In this document: piece after piece, positions 18,109 through 28,138 of the stretch
How positions within the stretch are numbered: position 1 is the stretch's first letter
Layout: each line of letters opens with the position of its first letter
Source: Proteus penneri
GTDB taxonomy: Bacteria; Pseudomonadota; Gammaproteobacteria; Enterobacterales; Enterobacteriaceae
NCBI RefSeq assembly: GCF_003144535.1
Contig: NZ_PHFJ01000005.1
Coordinates: forward strand, 126,001-190,000
Direction of reading: 5' to 3'
Length of the DNA stretch: 64,000 nucleotides
Made by a program: the position numbers and the translations under genes
The notes under the pieces: model-generated
The model's input: only the letters and a program-made list of their open reading frames with translations
Databases searched by the model: none
Told to the model about the DNA's origin: nothing

Positions 18109-19840
18109 CCAGCGCGGCCTCTAATTGCTGATAATGGTACATATCTTGATACCAACCTGGTATTGAAATTAACTGCTGATGTGTACCCTGCTCTATAATC
18201 TCACCTTGTTTTAAAACTAAAATATTCGTAGCACCAACCAATGCAGATAAACGATGAGCACTGATAATCAACGTTCTATCTTTTCGCCATTGCGACAAAT
18301 TTTGTAAAATTTGATATTCAGTTTGTCCATCAACGGCAGATAATGCGTCATCTAATAACAAAATTTCCGCATCTAAGAGTAGCGCTCGCGCAATAGAAAT
18401 ACGCTGTTTTTGTCCACCGGATAACATCACACCTTTTTCGCCTACCTGTGTTTGATACCCTTCAGGTAAACGCAGAATATCGTCATGAATATTGGCCAGT
18501 TTAGCGACTGCTTCAATTTCGTCTTTAGTTGCATTAGGGCGCCCTAATGCAATATTTCCTGCGATAGTATCTGAAAATAGGAAGGGGGTTTGATTAACAA
18601 CAGCCAGTCGTGCTCGCCATTCATCAAGCTTCAATTGATAAATGGGTATAGATTGAAAACAAATTTCACCTTCAGTTACATCGTAAAGTCGTTGAATAAC
18701 GGTGAGTAGTGTACTTTTTCCACTTCCAGTCATTCCGCAAATTCCCAACATATCACCGGGAGATAAGGTGAAATGAATATTCTTAAGCACATCCGTTGTT
18801 TGTTCAGGATACTGAAAGCGGTCGATATCAACAGACAATATCCCTCGACCTTGTTTTGGTGATAAATCACCATCAATCATATCGAGTTTTTCATTCAATA
18901 AGCTATTGATTCGGCTATAGGCTGCACTGCCACGCTCAACAATATTGAACATCCATGCTAAAGCCAGCATTGGCCAAATCATTTGACCTAAATACATAAC
19001 AAAACTGGTTAATTCACCTAATGTCATTTTGTCATTGAGTACCAAATAACTCCCACCAGCAACCGCGAGTAAATTAGCAAACCCAATAGCCATAAAAATA
19101 GTAGGATCAAAGAGCGCATCAATTCTTGCAACACGCATATTTTGGCGCCCAGTTTCTTTTGCCACATCATCAAAACGGGATGCATGCTGTTGCTCTAGTC
19201 CGAATGATTTGATCATACGAATACTACTCAAACTTTCCTGTGCTTGATTATTAAGTGAAGAGAAAAGTGCTTGTGCGGTTTTAAAGCGACTATGTAGCTT
19301 ATCACCATAACGTTTAATCAAAATCGCCATGAGTGGCATCGGTAATAATGAAATCAGTGTCAGTTCCCAACTTAACTGGATACTCATCATGACGAGTACC
19401 GCAAGCCCCATAACCATAGAATCCACTAAGGTTAGTACACCTTCACCAGCTGCGAAAACCACTTTATCAACATCATTAGTGGTCCGTGCAATTAAATCGC
19501 CTGTACGATAGCGATGATAAAATGAGGAAGATTGTTGATTAAGTTGTTGATAAATTTGCATCCGCAGTTTTATTGCTAATTGATAAGATGCACCAAATAA
19601 CCAAAGACGCCAAAAATAACGTAAAAGATAAACTGCGAGGGCAATTAATACCATCACACCAATCCAATTCATCACTTGGCTAAACGTCAGACTATGGTTA
19701 TCAACACCATCTACAATGATCCCAACAATCTTTGGCGGGATCACCTGTAATACTGCGATAACCATCAATAAGAAAATAGCACCGACATAACGACGCCATT
19801 CACTGAGAAAATACCAACTGAGCTGTGAAAATAGAGCCAC
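18095..19840 (-). CDS. mdlA: ABC exporter half-transporter MdlA (SmdA)
   Basis: First subunit of the MdlAB heterodimer, 581 residues (E. coli 590). It has an N-terminal six-helix membrane domain and a C-terminal ATPase with Walker [10 protein letters not shown] and signature LSGGQKQR. Walker B reads [13 protein letters not shown], with Asp replacing the catalytic Glu. This marks one of the two composite ATP sites as degenerate, as is usual in heterodimeric ABC exporters. It lies 57 bases after decR on the same strand, as in E. coli. Confidence 0.93.
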   Translation of the reverse strand: MALFSQLSWYFLSEWRRYVGAIFLLMVIAVLQVIPPKIVGIIVDGVDNHSLTFSQVMNWIGVMVLIALAVYLLRYFWRLWLFGASYQLAIKLRMQIYQQLNQQSSSFYHRYRTGDLIARTTNDVDKVVFAAGEGVLTLVDSMVMGLAVLVMMSIQLSWELTLISLLPMPLMAILIKRYGDKLHSRFKTAQALFSSLNNQAQESLSSIRMIKSFGLEQQHASRFDDVAKETGRQNMRVARIDALFDPTIFMAIGFANLLAVAGGSYLVLNDKMTLGELTSFVMYLGQMIWPMLALAWMFNIVERGSAAYSRINSLLNEKLDMIDGDLSPKQGRGILSVDIDRFQYPEQTTDVLKNIHFTLSPGDMLGICGMTGSGKSTLLTVIQRLYDVTEGEICFQSIPIYQLKLDEWRARLAVVNQTPFLFSDTIAGNIALGRPNATKDEIEAVAKLANIHDDILRLPEGYQTQVGEKGVMLSGGQKQRISIARALLLDAEILLLDDALSAVDGQTEYQILQNLSQWRKDRTLIISAHRLSALVGATNILVLKQGEIIEQGTHQQLISIPGWYQDMYHYQQLEAALDDDE

Positions 19841-19897
19841 GCCTTAAATCCTAAGGTTATACAAAAAAATAAAAGTGCCAGTTGGTAAAGATGAACC

Positions 19898-20359
19898 TTA
19901 TTCAGGTATCGGCATTGCCGTTGTGTATTTAATTTTTTCCATTGCGAAGTTAGAAGTCACATCAATAAGACCCGGTACGCCATTTACCATACGCTTATAA
20001 AATAGGTCGTAACTTTTCATGTCGACTACTTCAACATGCATTAGATAATCACACTCACCCGCCATTCGATAGAATGTCAGTACTTCTGGCATTTGCTTAA
20101 CAAATGAAACAAACTGTTCGTACCATTCGCTATTATGCTGCTGTGCTCTAATCATAACAATAACTGTTAGACCTAGCCCGATTTTTTCACTATCAAGCAG
20201 AGCAACGCGCTTACGAATATACCCTTCATCCTCTAGTCTTTTCAATCGTTTCCAGCAAGGCGTTGAAGTTAGGTTAACAGCCTCAGACAAAGTATTCAGT
20301 GAGAGGCTTGAATCTTCCTGTAACAGCGCTAATAGTTTACGGTCAATCTTATCTAACAT
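19898..20359 (-). CDS. decR: Lrp/AsnC-family regulator DecR (YbaO)
   Basis: DNA-binding regulator that in E. coli activates cysteine detoxification genes. The 153-residue product has an N-terminal winged helix ([42 protein letters not shown] region, about residues 1-60) and a C-terminal ligand-sensing RAM domain. The frame is open to 20428, but ATG 20359 is preceded by AAGGAG at good spacing and matches the family start. It is divergent from queC. The cyuAP target genes of E. coli are not nearby. Confidence 0.9.
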   Translation of the reverse strand: MLDKIDRKLLALLQEDSSLSLNTLSEAVNLTSTPCWKRLKRLEDEGYIRKRVALLDSEKIGLGLTVIVMIRAQQHNSEWYEQFVSFVKQMPEVLTFYRMAGECDYLMHVEVVDMKSYDLFYKRMVNGVPGLIDVTSNFAMEKIKYTTAMPIPE

Positions 20360-20517
20360 AGATACTCCTTCAAAATATGCCCCTACAAAAAATAATGATA
20401 ATCTGCCCCTTACTATAAGAGTAATCATCTAATGATAAATCGGTAATAAATTGCCATAATATCTGTACTTTTATGCGTACTAATCCTTATAAAATTTCAA
20501 TATTCAGGAGTATTCTG

Positions 20518-21216
20518 ATGAAAAAAACGGTCGTTGTCTTTAGTGGTGGGCAAGATTCGACAACCTGCCTTATTCAAGCATTGGAAAAGTACGATGAAGT
20601 ACATTGCATTACGTTTAATTATGGGCAACGCCATAAAGAAGAAATTGAGGTAGCACAAAAAGTAAGTCAATTACTGGGGGCAACTGCGCATAAAGTTTTA
20701 GATGTAAGTTTACTCAATGAACTCGCTATTAGTAGCTTAACTCGCGACAATATTCCTGTTCCTGATTTCAAAGAAAGTGAAGAAAGTGATATTCCTAGTA
20801 CCTTTGTACCGGGTAGAAATATTCTATTCCTTACTTTAGCAGCAATTTATGCTTATCAAATTGGCGCTGAGAGTGTCATCACTGGCGTTTGTGAGACAGA
20901 TTTCTCGGGTTACCCTGATTGTCGCGATGAATTTGTAAAAGCACTGAATCATGCTGTCAACTTAGGTATTGCACGTGATATTAAATTTATCACACCATTA
21001 ATGTGGCTAGATAAAGCCGAAACGTGGGCGCTTGCTGATTACTATAAAAAGTTAGATTTCGTTCGTCATAAAACGTTAACTTGTTATAACGGTATTCAAG
21101 GTGATGGCTGTGGTGAATGTGCGGCTTGTCATTTAAGGCAACGCGGATTAAACACTTACTTGGCTGATAAAACACTCATTATGCAAACAATGAAACAGAA
21201 AGTAGGTCTTAAATAA
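20518..21216 (+). CDS. queC: 7-cyano-7-deazaguanine synthase
   Basis: ATP-dependent enzyme converting 7-carboxy-7-deazaguanine to preQ0 in queuosine tRNA modification. The 232-residue product has the PP-loop [10 protein letters not shown] at residues 8-17 and a C-terminal zinc cluster in [22 protein letters not shown]. The upstream-extended frame from 20473 is rejected because CAGGAG precedes ATG 20518 and the family starts [13 protein letters not shown]. It is divergent from decR and convergent with fadM. No preQ1 riboswitch was recognised in the 158-base decR-queC gap. Confidence 0.96.
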   Translation: MKKTVVVFSGGQDSTTCLIQALEKYDEVHCITFNYGQRHKEEIEVAQKVSQLLGATAHKVLDVSLLNELAISSLTRDNIPVPDFKESEESDIPSTFVPGRNILFLTLAAIYAYQIGAESVITGVCETDFSGYPDCRDEFVKALNHAVNLGIARDIKFITPLMWLDKAETWALADYYKKLDFVRHKTLTCYNGIQGDGCGECAACHLRQRGLNTYLADKTLIMQTMKQKVGLK

Positions 21217-21236
21217 TTATCATAATTACCTTACTT

Positions 21237-21301
21237 ATTATCACTGCTATCTGCCATTCTATTCACTTATGCAGTGATAATTCATCAAACATTATCACTG
21301 C
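21237..21301. repeat. Three copies of an 11-base inverted motif between queC and fadM
   Basis: ATTATCACTGC occurs at 21237-21247 and 21291-21301, and its exact complement GCAGTGATAAT at 21271-21281. The middle copy can pair with either neighbour, giving two mutually exclusive hairpins. No T-run follows. Confidence 0.6.
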
Positions 21302-21363
21302 ATTAAATCATCTTAGATTAGCCTAGGCATATTTAGTGATAAATTTTTAATACTCTCTATGTA

Positions 21364-21768
21364 TTAGGATGATTGACGTACATATTCAAGCTTCTCTCTT
21401 AACTGTTCTGTTAATGTCAGCGCTTTTTTTGTATTGATATCAACAAGAACAAAAGTAATTAATGCATCAGAAATAAGTGCACCATCTTTTTTTCTGACAA
21501 TCTTTTGAGAAAGCACACCACTTTTAACCCCCACTTCAGCAATATCACAATCAATGAGTAACTCATCACCTAAACTTGCAGGTAAGCGGTAATTAATATT
21601 GATATTAGCAACCACTAATGCCAAGCCATTGCGCTTAAACCAATCAAAATCTAAATGTTGCTCAATCCAATCCCATCGAGCTTGCTCTAAAAATTCAAGG
21701 TAACGTGCATTATTCACATGTTCAAAAACATCTAAATGAAAACCATAAACTTTAATTAATGTACTCAT
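21364..21768 (-). CDS. fadM: Long-chain acyl-CoA thioesterase FadM (YbaW)
   Basis: Single-hotdog thioesterase of about 134 residues (E. coli 132) that hydrolyses long-chain acyl-CoAs, in E. coli particularly intermediates of oleate breakdown. The N-terminal FEHVNNARYLEFLEQARWDWIEQH segment with its Asn/His-rich turn and the central ANININYRLPASLGDELLIDC strand are typical of the 4-hydroxybenzoyl-CoA thioesterase-like family. It converges with queC, and a terminator-like hairpin lies behind it at 21912-21948. Confidence 0.9.
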   Translation of the reverse strand: MSTLIKVYGFHLDVFEHVNNARYLEFLEQARWDWIEQHLDFDWFKRNGLALVVANININYRLPASLGDELLIDCDIAEVGVKSGVLSQKIVRKKDGALISDALITFVLVDINTKKALTLTEQLREKLEYVRQSS

Positions 21769-21911
21769 ATCAATTTATTACCTCTTGATTATTCTAATAA
21801 AGTTCTTATAGATTTTTTTGCAATACCATAAATATAGCCAAAAAAATAAATTTAGTAATTTCTGATATAGGTTTATTTCATTTTCTTTTAACAAAGAAAA
21901 CACTAAGAAAA

Positions 21912-21948
21912 CGTGTTTCTCTTATCAAAAAAATCAAAGAGAAACACG
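21912..21948 (-). terminator. Intrinsic terminator of ybaV (bidirectional form)
   Basis: Perfect 12-base stem CGTGTTTCTCTT / AAGAGAAACACG with a 13-base loop. It is followed by TTTTC on the minus strand and GAGTTTTT on the plus strand. It lies about 65 bases after the ybaV stop and upstream of fadM. Confidence 0.75.
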
Positions 21949-22014
21949 GAGTTTTTAATCAATATTCACGTTTCTGCTATCACTTATACTCAATATCGTA
22001 TAAGAATGAATACG

Positions 22015-22392
22015 TTAATTAATAACAATAAAATCACGATTTTGATCAACTAACTTCATACCAATTCCAAAGACTTTTTCAAGTTCATCAATAGTGGTAA
22101 AGCGCCCTAGCTGTTCGCGATAATCAATAATGGCTTGCGCTTTTGCTTTTCCGATCCCTTTTAATCCCATTAATTCATCTACTGTTGCCGTATTTAAATT
22201 AACTTTACCTACTGTACTGGCTTTATTTTCCTTAGCATCACGCTCAACAGATGAGTGAGTTTCAATAGAAACCATTGGGGCTGAGGCGGGTGTTTCTTCT
22301 GCATAAGAGAGAGGAGAAAGCCCTAATCCTAAAGCTAGGCAGATAGAAGCCATAAAACCTGACAATACTTTTTTATCCATCTTCATAATCAT
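22015..22392 (-). CDS. ybaV: Periplasmic ComEA-like helix-hairpin-helix protein YbaV
   Basis: A 125-residue exported protein with an N-terminal signal peptide (hydrophobic core through about residue 30, ending near LSYAEE). A C-terminal double helix-hairpin-helix DNA-binding domain follows: NLNTATVDELMGLKGIGKAKAQAIIDYRE, then FTTIDELEKVFGIGMKLV. It belongs to the ComEA family that receives DNA in the periplasm of competent bacteria; the enterobacterial role is not established. Three close in-frame ATGs exist. The first (22392) has AAGGA four bases before it, and the second (22386) is also possible. Confidence 0.88.
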   Translation of the reverse strand: MIMKMDKKVLSGFMASICLALGLGLSPLSYAEETPASAPMVSIETHSSVERDAKENKASTVGKVNLNTATVDELMGLKGIGKAKAQAIIDYREQLGRFTTIDELEKVFGIGMKLVDQNRDFIVIN

Positions 22393-22626
22393 AATTTCCT
22401 TTTATTCAATAATTTTAAATTTAATCACAAACAAAGAGTTCTGAATGCAGAAAAATAATGACAACATATTGATAAACAAGCAATTATATAAAAATAAAAC
22501 TACGAGAGAGTAGGAAAAATAAAAATGTAAAAAAGAAGCATTACAAAAAGTTGTCTAGCTTGCTCTCAAATATGATTTTTTTGAGAGACGGAGTTATTGG
22601 TTTAAGTTACCAAAGTGAATCGGCAT

Positions 22627-22654
22627 AAAAAAACCCAGCTTTAAGCTGGGTTTT
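22627..22654 (-). terminator. Intrinsic terminator of ppiD
   Basis: Stem AAAACCCAGCT / AGCTGGGTTTT with a 3-base loop and a T7 run on the minus strand, 23 bases after the ppiD stop. Confidence 0.9.
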
Positions 22655-22676
22655 CAATGTAATAACTCAAATTCAA

Positions 22677-24554
22677 TTATTGATAATCTTTATCAAAAAT
22701 TTCAATTTTAGCGTTATCTTTTAAGTCACGTAACATGAGTTGTAACGCTTCTTCGCCCATCTGAGCACGATAGAGATTAGTCATAAACTCAAGTTGTTCA
22801 GATGTTGGTTTACCATCTGTTACGCTATCTAATTGAATAAGGACAACTTTAGTACCAGGTACATTAGTCATACCATACTCTTTTTTACCTTCAGCAGGTT
22901 TTGGCATAGAGAAAATAGCAGTTTGTACGACATCTGTTGCAGATGAGTGAACGATGCTTTCTTCACTACCAAACGAAACATTAGCAGCTTTCAGTGCTTC
23001 TTCGCCTTTACCTTCTTTCAATGCAGCTAAAAGTTTTTGGGCTTCCGCATTCATGGCTTGTGATGCTTTTTGCTGTTTAACCAGCATAACGACCTGATCA
23101 CGCACTTTGTCTAATGGTTGGCTTGCTGAAGGCTTATAACCTTCTACACGCACGATAAATGCACTGTCATTACCTAACGTCACCATGTCTGAATTCATGC
23201 CAGTTGGGCCATTTTCATCCACCAATGAACCCCCAAAAATTAACTGGGTGAGTTTTTCATTATTTAATGGTGCAGGAACGTTATTTTCATCAAACCAATC
23301 AGTATTAACCACCGTCACGTTGCCCGCTTTAGCGGCGGGAGCTAATGTGTCGTTGTCATTAGATGCAGCTTGGCTCACCTTTTGTTGTAATGCGAAGAAA
23401 TCATCAATCGCTTTGTTTTCACGCATTTTTGCCAATAAATCTGTTTTCACGTCATCAAATGGTTTTACAACAGAGGGTTTGACATCATCAAGACGGAAAA
23501 TTGCGTAGCCATTACTGATTTTAACAGGTTCAGAGATTTGGCCTTTTTCTGTCAAACTTGCATTAGCCAGCTCGGGTAACTCTTGCCCGATAGTTATCCA
23601 ACCTAAAGAACCATTTTGTTTTTTAGAGAAACTATCAATAGATTTTTCTTTCACTAACGAAACAAAATCAGCGCCTTTTTTCAGCTCGTCTTCTGCTTCT
23701 TTAGCCGAAGCTTCATCAGCTAATACTAAGATGCTGTACTGTTTCTGCCCTGCCGTAGTGAACTCATCAATATTACTATCGTAATAAGCTTTCGCTTCTT
23801 CATCAGTAATGTTGATATTATTAAAATCTTTTTGAGCATTTAATTGGATATAGCTAATTTTAAATTGCTCTGGCGCGATGAACATTTGGTTATTTTGCTC
23901 ATAGAACGCTTTCACTTCTTCATCAGATGCCGTTTCTTTTTCGAGGAATGGCTGAATGTCTAATGATGCTAAGCGTACATTACGGCTTTGTAGCATTAAT
24001 CCAGCAAATTCTTTAACTTCGCTATCTAAGGCAAAATCAGTGCCTTGGATAGAAAATTTTAATTGCTGGTTAATTAGGTTTTGACGAATGCCTTCTGCGA
24101 AGGCATCCGCATCAATATTATTGCCTTTCAATAAATCGACATATTTTTTATTGTCAAATTTGCCGTTAGTTTGAAAGTAAGGAAGTGCAAAAATAGCATC
24201 TCTAATTTGCTGATCACCGGCTGAGATACCCAGCTTTTGTGCAAATTGATCAAGTAATGCTTGGTTGATCAATAAATCAAGCGCTTGTTGGCGAATGAGT
24301 TTCTGGCCTTCTTCTGAGGAAGCAAGAGCAGCAAAATTTTCACCCATATCTTGTTGTAATTGAGCTCGACGTTGTTGATAAGCTTGCTCTAATTGAGAAC
24401 GGCTAATTTTATACCCGTTAACTTCAGCTGCATCATTGACGCCTGAACTAAAGAGATATCCGCCCACACCAGTTAGGACGAAGGAGAGGATGATCACAGC
24501 TAATAATATTTTTATAAATGGATTATTAGCAGTGGAACGAATGTTGTCCATCAT
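22677..24554 (-). CDS. ppiD: Periplasmic chaperone / peptidyl-prolyl isomerase-like protein PpiD
   Basis: Inner-membrane-anchored SurA-like chaperone that associates with the SecYEG exit side and assists newly exported proteins. The 625-residue product (E. coli 623) begins MMDNIRSTANNPFIKILLAVIILSFVLTG, a single N-terminal membrane anchor. A SurA-like helical part, a parvulin domain (about residues 225-360, around FTTAGQKQYSILVLAD and NGSLGWI) and a C-terminal region follow. It lies downstream of hupB on the same strand, as in E. coli, with its own terminator. Confidence 0.96.
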   Translation of the reverse strand: MMDNIRSTANNPFIKILLAVIILSFVLTGVGGYLFSSGVNDAAEVNGYKISRSQLEQAYQQRRAQLQQDMGENFAALASSEEGQKLIRQQALDLLINQALLDQFAQKLGISAGDQQIRDAIFALPYFQTNGKFDNKKYVDLLKGNNIDADAFAEGIRQNLINQQLKFSIQGTDFALDSEVKEFAGLMLQSRNVRLASLDIQPFLEKETASDEEVKAFYEQNNQMFIAPEQFKISYIQLNAQKDFNNINITDEEAKAYYDSNIDEFTTAGQKQYSILVLADEASAKEAEDELKKGADFVSLVKEKSIDSFSKKQNGSLGWITIGQELPELANASLTEKGQISEPVKISNGYAIFRLDDVKPSVVKPFDDVKTDLLAKMRENKAIDDFFALQQKVSQAASNDNDTLAPAAKAGNVTVVNTDWFDENNVPAPLNNEKLTQLIFGGSLVDENGPTGMNSDMVTLGNDSAFIVRVEGYKPSASQPLDKVRDQVVMLVKQQKASQAMNAEAQKLLAALKEGKGEEALKAANVSFGSEESIVHSSATDVVQTAIFSMPKPAEGKKEYGMTNVPGTKVVLIQLDSVTDGKPTSEQLEFMTNLYRAQMGEEALQLMLRDLKDNAKIEIFDKDYQ

Positions 24555-25027
24555 AACGAGACGAGGCTCCGTTTGGTGAAATAAAAATTATTTTTATGGG
24601 TGTTACACGACTATTTTGAGCACAGCAAAAAGATAATATGCTCATGCTGGCTAAATATCAAAATGTCGCGACACACGACAATCATTAAAAACAGCCAGTC
24701 CCATATTAATGCACAGTCTTAACACGCACTTTCTATAACTAAGAAAAAACTAAACAGCATTATTTGATTCATTGATTACGATAGCAGTTAACTCATCACT
24801 AAATCATTCATTGTTGTCTATTTTAGTTATAGAACAACGGAGCATTCTATCAAATGACCACTTCAGTTTCACGTTTTATCGCCAGAGAATACAAGGTTTA
24901 ATCGTGATTTATAATCAAAAAAGAAAAGCGCATCTCAAAAAGATGCGCTTCATTTTTTAATTGAGTTGTTTTCTGTTTACCCATAACGTTAAGTTAATAA
25001 CTCTTTGGCAGAAAGTTCATTCAACTA
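24555..25027. other. Intergenic region between hupB and ppiD
   Basis: About 470 AT-rich bases. The right end holds the hupB terminator (24926-24950). The ppiD promoter must lie in the left part, but no hexamer pair stands out. A 62-codon frame at 24772-24960 runs through the terminator and lacks a Shine-Dalgarno sequence, so it is not called. Confidence 0.6.
24926..24950 (-). terminator. Intrinsic terminator of hupB
   Basis: Stem AAGCGCATCT / AGATGCGCTT with a 5-base loop; T-rich tails follow on both strands. It lies about 80 bases after the hupB stop. Confidence 0.8.
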
Positions 25028-25303
25028 TTATTGATTAACTGCGTCTTTTAAGCCTTTACCCGCACGGAATGCAGGAACTTTTGCAGCTTCAATTTGAATT
25101 TCTTTACCAGTTTGTGGGTTACGGCCCGTACGAGCTGCACGATCACGTACAGTAAAAGTACCGAAACCTACTAATGCTACATCATCACCTTTTTGTAAAG
25201 ATTCAGTGATAGAAGCAACCAGAGCATCTACAACACGACCTGCTGCCGCTTTTGAGATATCTGCATTTGCAGCAATTTTGTCGATCAGTTGAGTTTTATT
25301 CAC
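25028..25303 (-). CDS. hupB: DNA-binding protein HU, beta subunit
   Basis: Small histone-like protein that bends and compacts DNA. The 91-residue product starts [23 protein letters not shown] and has the flexible arm [19 protein letters not shown] with the conserved Asn-Pro that inserts into the minor groove. It is one residue longer than E. coli HU-beta (90). Placement between lon and ppiD is the classic hupB context and distinguishes it from hupA. Its own terminator follows; the lon terminator lies upstream, so it has its own promoter. Confidence 0.98.
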   Translation of the reverse strand: MNKTQLIDKIAANADISKAAAGRVVDALVASITESLQKGDDVALVGFGTFTVRDRAARTGRNPQTGKEIQIEAAKVPAFRAGKGLKDAVNQ

Positions 25304-25444
25304 GCTTTCATCCCCATAATTTTATGCGTTATTTTTCACCATTAATGGCAAATTTTGCAAACGTCGTTATATCAAGCCTTTTTAGATATAGCAAGACCGA
25401 TAAAACAGCATTTTTAATTAAAATCGCCATTAAATTAGCGACAC

Positions 25445-25489
25445 AAAAAAAGGCTGGCAAGCTTTTATTACTTATCCAGCCTTTTTTTT
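25445..25489 (-). terminator. Intrinsic terminator of lon
   Basis: AAAAAAAGGCTGG pairs with CCAGCCTTTTTTT around an 18-base loop, with T-runs on both strands, about 30 bases after the lon stop. Confidence 0.88.
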
Positions 25490-25517
25490 AGCTATAATTT
25501 ATGACTAATATCACTCT

Positions 25518-27878
25518 TTAGTGTGATTTATCAGTAACAACTTCCATGCCAAACGGTGAGTTTTGCAGGGCTAGCGTTAAAACTTCCTCTATTGTTTTCA
25601 CCGGGTGAATATCCAGATCAGCAACAATATTTTCAGGAATTTCTTCTAAATCACGTTTATTTTCATCAGGGATAAGAACTGTCTTAATTCCACCGCGATG
25701 TGCAGCAAGTAACTTTTCTTTTAGTCCGCCAATTGGCAATACTTGTCCGCGTAACGTAATTTCGCCCGTCATTGCAACATCAGAACGTACAGGATTACCT
25801 GTTAGGCTTGATACCAACGCAGTACACATTGCGATACCGGCACTTGGACCATCTTTTGGTGTTGCCCCTTCAGGAACGTGTACGTGCATATCACGTTTTT
25901 CATAGAAATCGCTATTAATACCCAGTTTATCAGCACGAGCACGAACGACAGTCATTGCCGCTTGAATAGACTCTTGCATCACTTCACCTAAAGAGCCAGT
26001 GAATGTTAGCTTGCCTTTACCCGGTACACTTGCAGTTTCAATAGTCAGTAGATCACCACCCACTTCTGTCCATGCAAGTCCTGTTACCATACCTACTCGA
26101 TTTTCTGTATCAGCACGACCGTAGTCAACTTTACGAACACCTAAGTAGTCTTTGAGATTATCTTCGTTAATCTCAATATGTTTGATTGTGCTATCCATTA
26201 GCAGCTGTTTTACTGCTTTACGGCATAATTTAGAAATTTCACGCTCTAAACTACGTACACCCGCTTCACGCGTGTAATAACGAATAATGCCCATAATCGC
26301 GCTGTCATGAATTGTCAGCTCGCTTGGTTTTAACGCATTACGCTCAATCTGTTTTGGTAACAAATGTTGCTTAGCAATATTCAGTTTTTCGTCTTCGGTA
26401 TAACCTGATAAACGAATAACTTCCATACGATCCAACAACGGTGCGGGTATATTCATGGAGTTAGAGGTTGCCACGAACATAACATCAGACAGATCGTAAT
26501 CAACTTCCAGGTAATGGTCATTAAATGCGATGTTCTGTTCTGGATCTAACACTTCTAACAGAGCAGAAGCTGGATCACCTCGCATGTCGGATGACATTTT
26601 ATCAATTTCATCTAATAGGAAAAGTGGGTTTTTGACGCCAACTTTCGCCATTTTCTGAATTAATTTACCTGGCATAGAACCGATGTAAGTACGACGGTGA
26701 CCACGGATTTCAGCTTCATCACGTACACCACCTAACGCCATACGAACATATTTACGGCCTGTTGCTTTAGCAATAGATTGACCCAGTGAAGTTTTACCTA
26801 CTCCCGGAGGCCCTACCAAGCACAAGATTGGCCCTTTAATTTTGCTAACTCGAGACTGAACTGCGAGGTATTCAAGGATACGCTCTTTAACACGTTCTAA
26901 ACCGTAATGGTCAGTATCAAGAACTTCTTGCGCTTTCACTAAGTCTTTTTTAACTTTGCTACGACTATTCCAAGGAACTTGAACCATCCAATCAATATAG
27001 CTACGTACAACTGTGGCTTCTGCTGACATTGGCGACATCATTTTTAATTTCTGAAGTTCCGCTTCTGTCTTCTCTTTTGCCTCTTTTGGCATTTTAGCCG
27101 CATCGATTTTACGCTTCAGCGATTCCATTTCATCAGGTGCATCATCCATCTCACCTAATTCTTTTTGAATCGCTTTCATTTGTTCATTGAGATAATACTC
27201 ACGCTGACTCTTTTCCATCTGCTTTTTAACGCGGTTACGAATGCGTTTTTCAACTTGTAGCAGATCAATTTCTGATTCCATCATCGCCATTAAATATTCA
27301 AGGCGTTCTGTCACATCAGACATTTCAAGCACAGCTTGCTTATCTTTTAATTTCAGCGGCATATGTGAAGCAATGGTGTCTGCTAATTTCGCTGATTCTT
27401 CGATAGCATGTAATGAGGTTAATACCTCTGGCGGAATTTTTTTATTCAGCTTGATATAACCTTCAAACTGATTAATCGTTGTACGATTTAAGACTTCTTG
27501 TTCGCGCTCATCAACGGCTGGCGTTTCAAGGTATTCTGCTTTCGCCTGAAAGTATTCACCATTGTCAGATAGCGTCGTAATTTTGGCACGACGAATACCT
27601 TCAACAAGTACTTTTACTGTTCCATCAGGTAGTTTTAGCATCTGTAAAACAGACGCAACTGTACCAACAGAAAAAAGATCATTCACACCTGGTTCGTCAG
27701 TAGATGCATCTTTCTGCGCAACCAGCATAATTTGTTTGTTGTCGTTCATCGCGGCTTCTAAGCAATGAATAGATTTTTCACGACCAACGAACAACGGGAT
27801 CACCATATGCGGATATACAACGACATCACGTAATGGCAATACAGGTATTTCAATACGTTCTGGACGCTCAGGATTCAT
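25518..27878 (-). CDS. lon: ATP-dependent protease Lon
   Basis: Homohexameric cytosolic AAA+ serine protease that degrades misfolded proteins and regulators such as SulA. The 786-residue product (E. coli 784) has an N-terminal substrate-binding domain, a long coiled-coil region and Walker A GPPGVGKT at residues 356-363. Its catalytic Ser-679 lies in PKDGPSAG and Lys-722 in [14 protein letters not shown], at the same positions as in E. coli. A heat-shock-type promoter lies upstream at 27971-27996. The clpX terminator separates it from clpXP, so it is transcribed alone. Confidence 0.98.
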   Translation of the reverse strand: MNPERPERIEIPVLPLRDVVVYPHMVIPLFVGREKSIHCLEAAMNDNKQIMLVAQKDASTDEPGVNDLFSVGTVASVLQMLKLPDGTVKVLVEGIRRAKITTLSDNGEYFQAKAEYLETPAVDEREQEVLNRTTINQFEGYIKLNKKIPPEVLTSLHAIEESAKLADTIASHMPLKLKDKQAVLEMSDVTERLEYLMAMMESEIDLLQVEKRIRNRVKKQMEKSQREYYLNEQMKAIQKELGEMDDAPDEMESLKRKIDAAKMPKEAKEKTEAELQKLKMMSPMSAEATVVRSYIDWMVQVPWNSRSKVKKDLVKAQEVLDTDHYGLERVKERILEYLAVQSRVSKIKGPILCLVGPPGVGKTSLGQSIAKATGRKYVRMALGGVRDEAEIRGHRRTYIGSMPGKLIQKMAKVGVKNPLFLLDEIDKMSSDMRGDPASALLEVLDPEQNIAFNDHYLEVDYDLSDVMFVATSNSMNIPAPLLDRMEVIRLSGYTEDEKLNIAKQHLLPKQIERNALKPSELTIHDSAIMGIIRYYTREAGVRSLEREISKLCRKAVKQLLMDSTIKHIEINEDNLKDYLGVRKVDYGRADTENRVGMVTGLAWTEVGGDLLTIETASVPGKGKLTFTGSLGEVMQESIQAAMTVVRARADKLGINSDFYEKRDMHVHVPEGATPKDGPSAGIAMCTALVSSLTGNPVRSDVAMTGEITLRGQVLPIGGLKEKLLAAHRGGIKTVLIPDENKRDLEEIPENIVADLDIHPVKTIEEVLTLALQNSPFGMEVVTDKSH

Positions 27879-27970
27879 AGAGCTCTCTCTTCGTTTTTAG
27901 CTTAACGCTTTTACAGGTAATTTTATTCGCATGTCACCAAATAAAATTAATTCCACGGATTGTCAAAATA

Positions 27971-27996
27971 TATAAGGGCACTTTTCTGACATTCAA
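27971..27996 (-). promoter_or_regulatory. Candidate sigma-32 heat-shock promoter of lon
   Basis: On the minus strand TTGAA (27996-27992), 13 bases, then CCCTTATAT, close to the sigma-32 form CTTGAA-N13-CCCCAT-T. The E. coli lon heat-shock promoter has the same TTGAATGT start and spacing. It lies about 95 bases before the lon ATG. Confidence 0.7.
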
Positions 27997-28018
27997 TAGC
28001 ATTACGCATTAAAAAAAC

Positions 28019-28044
28019 AAAATGAGGGAAAATTCCCTCATTTT
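28019..28044 (-). terminator. Intrinsic terminator of clpX
   Basis: Stem AAAATGAGGGA / TCCCTCATTTT with a short AAAT loop and T-rich sequence on the minus strand, about 95 bases after the clpX stop. Confidence 0.85.
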
Positions 28045-28138
28045 TATTGCGTTGGCACGCTTTATCTTGAATTTCTCTCTTACTTTTGAGAGAAAACGAG
28101 ATAATGTCAGACAAAGGACACTGCCAAATTACGATGCA

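Noticed and set aside
24772-24960. 62-codon open frame between hupB and ppiD
   Set aside because: Overlaps the hupB terminator, no ribosome-binding site, no recognisable domain.
25252-25491. 79-codon frame antisense to the hupB start
   Set aside because: Covers the hupB leader and lon terminator on the opposite strand; no family resemblance.
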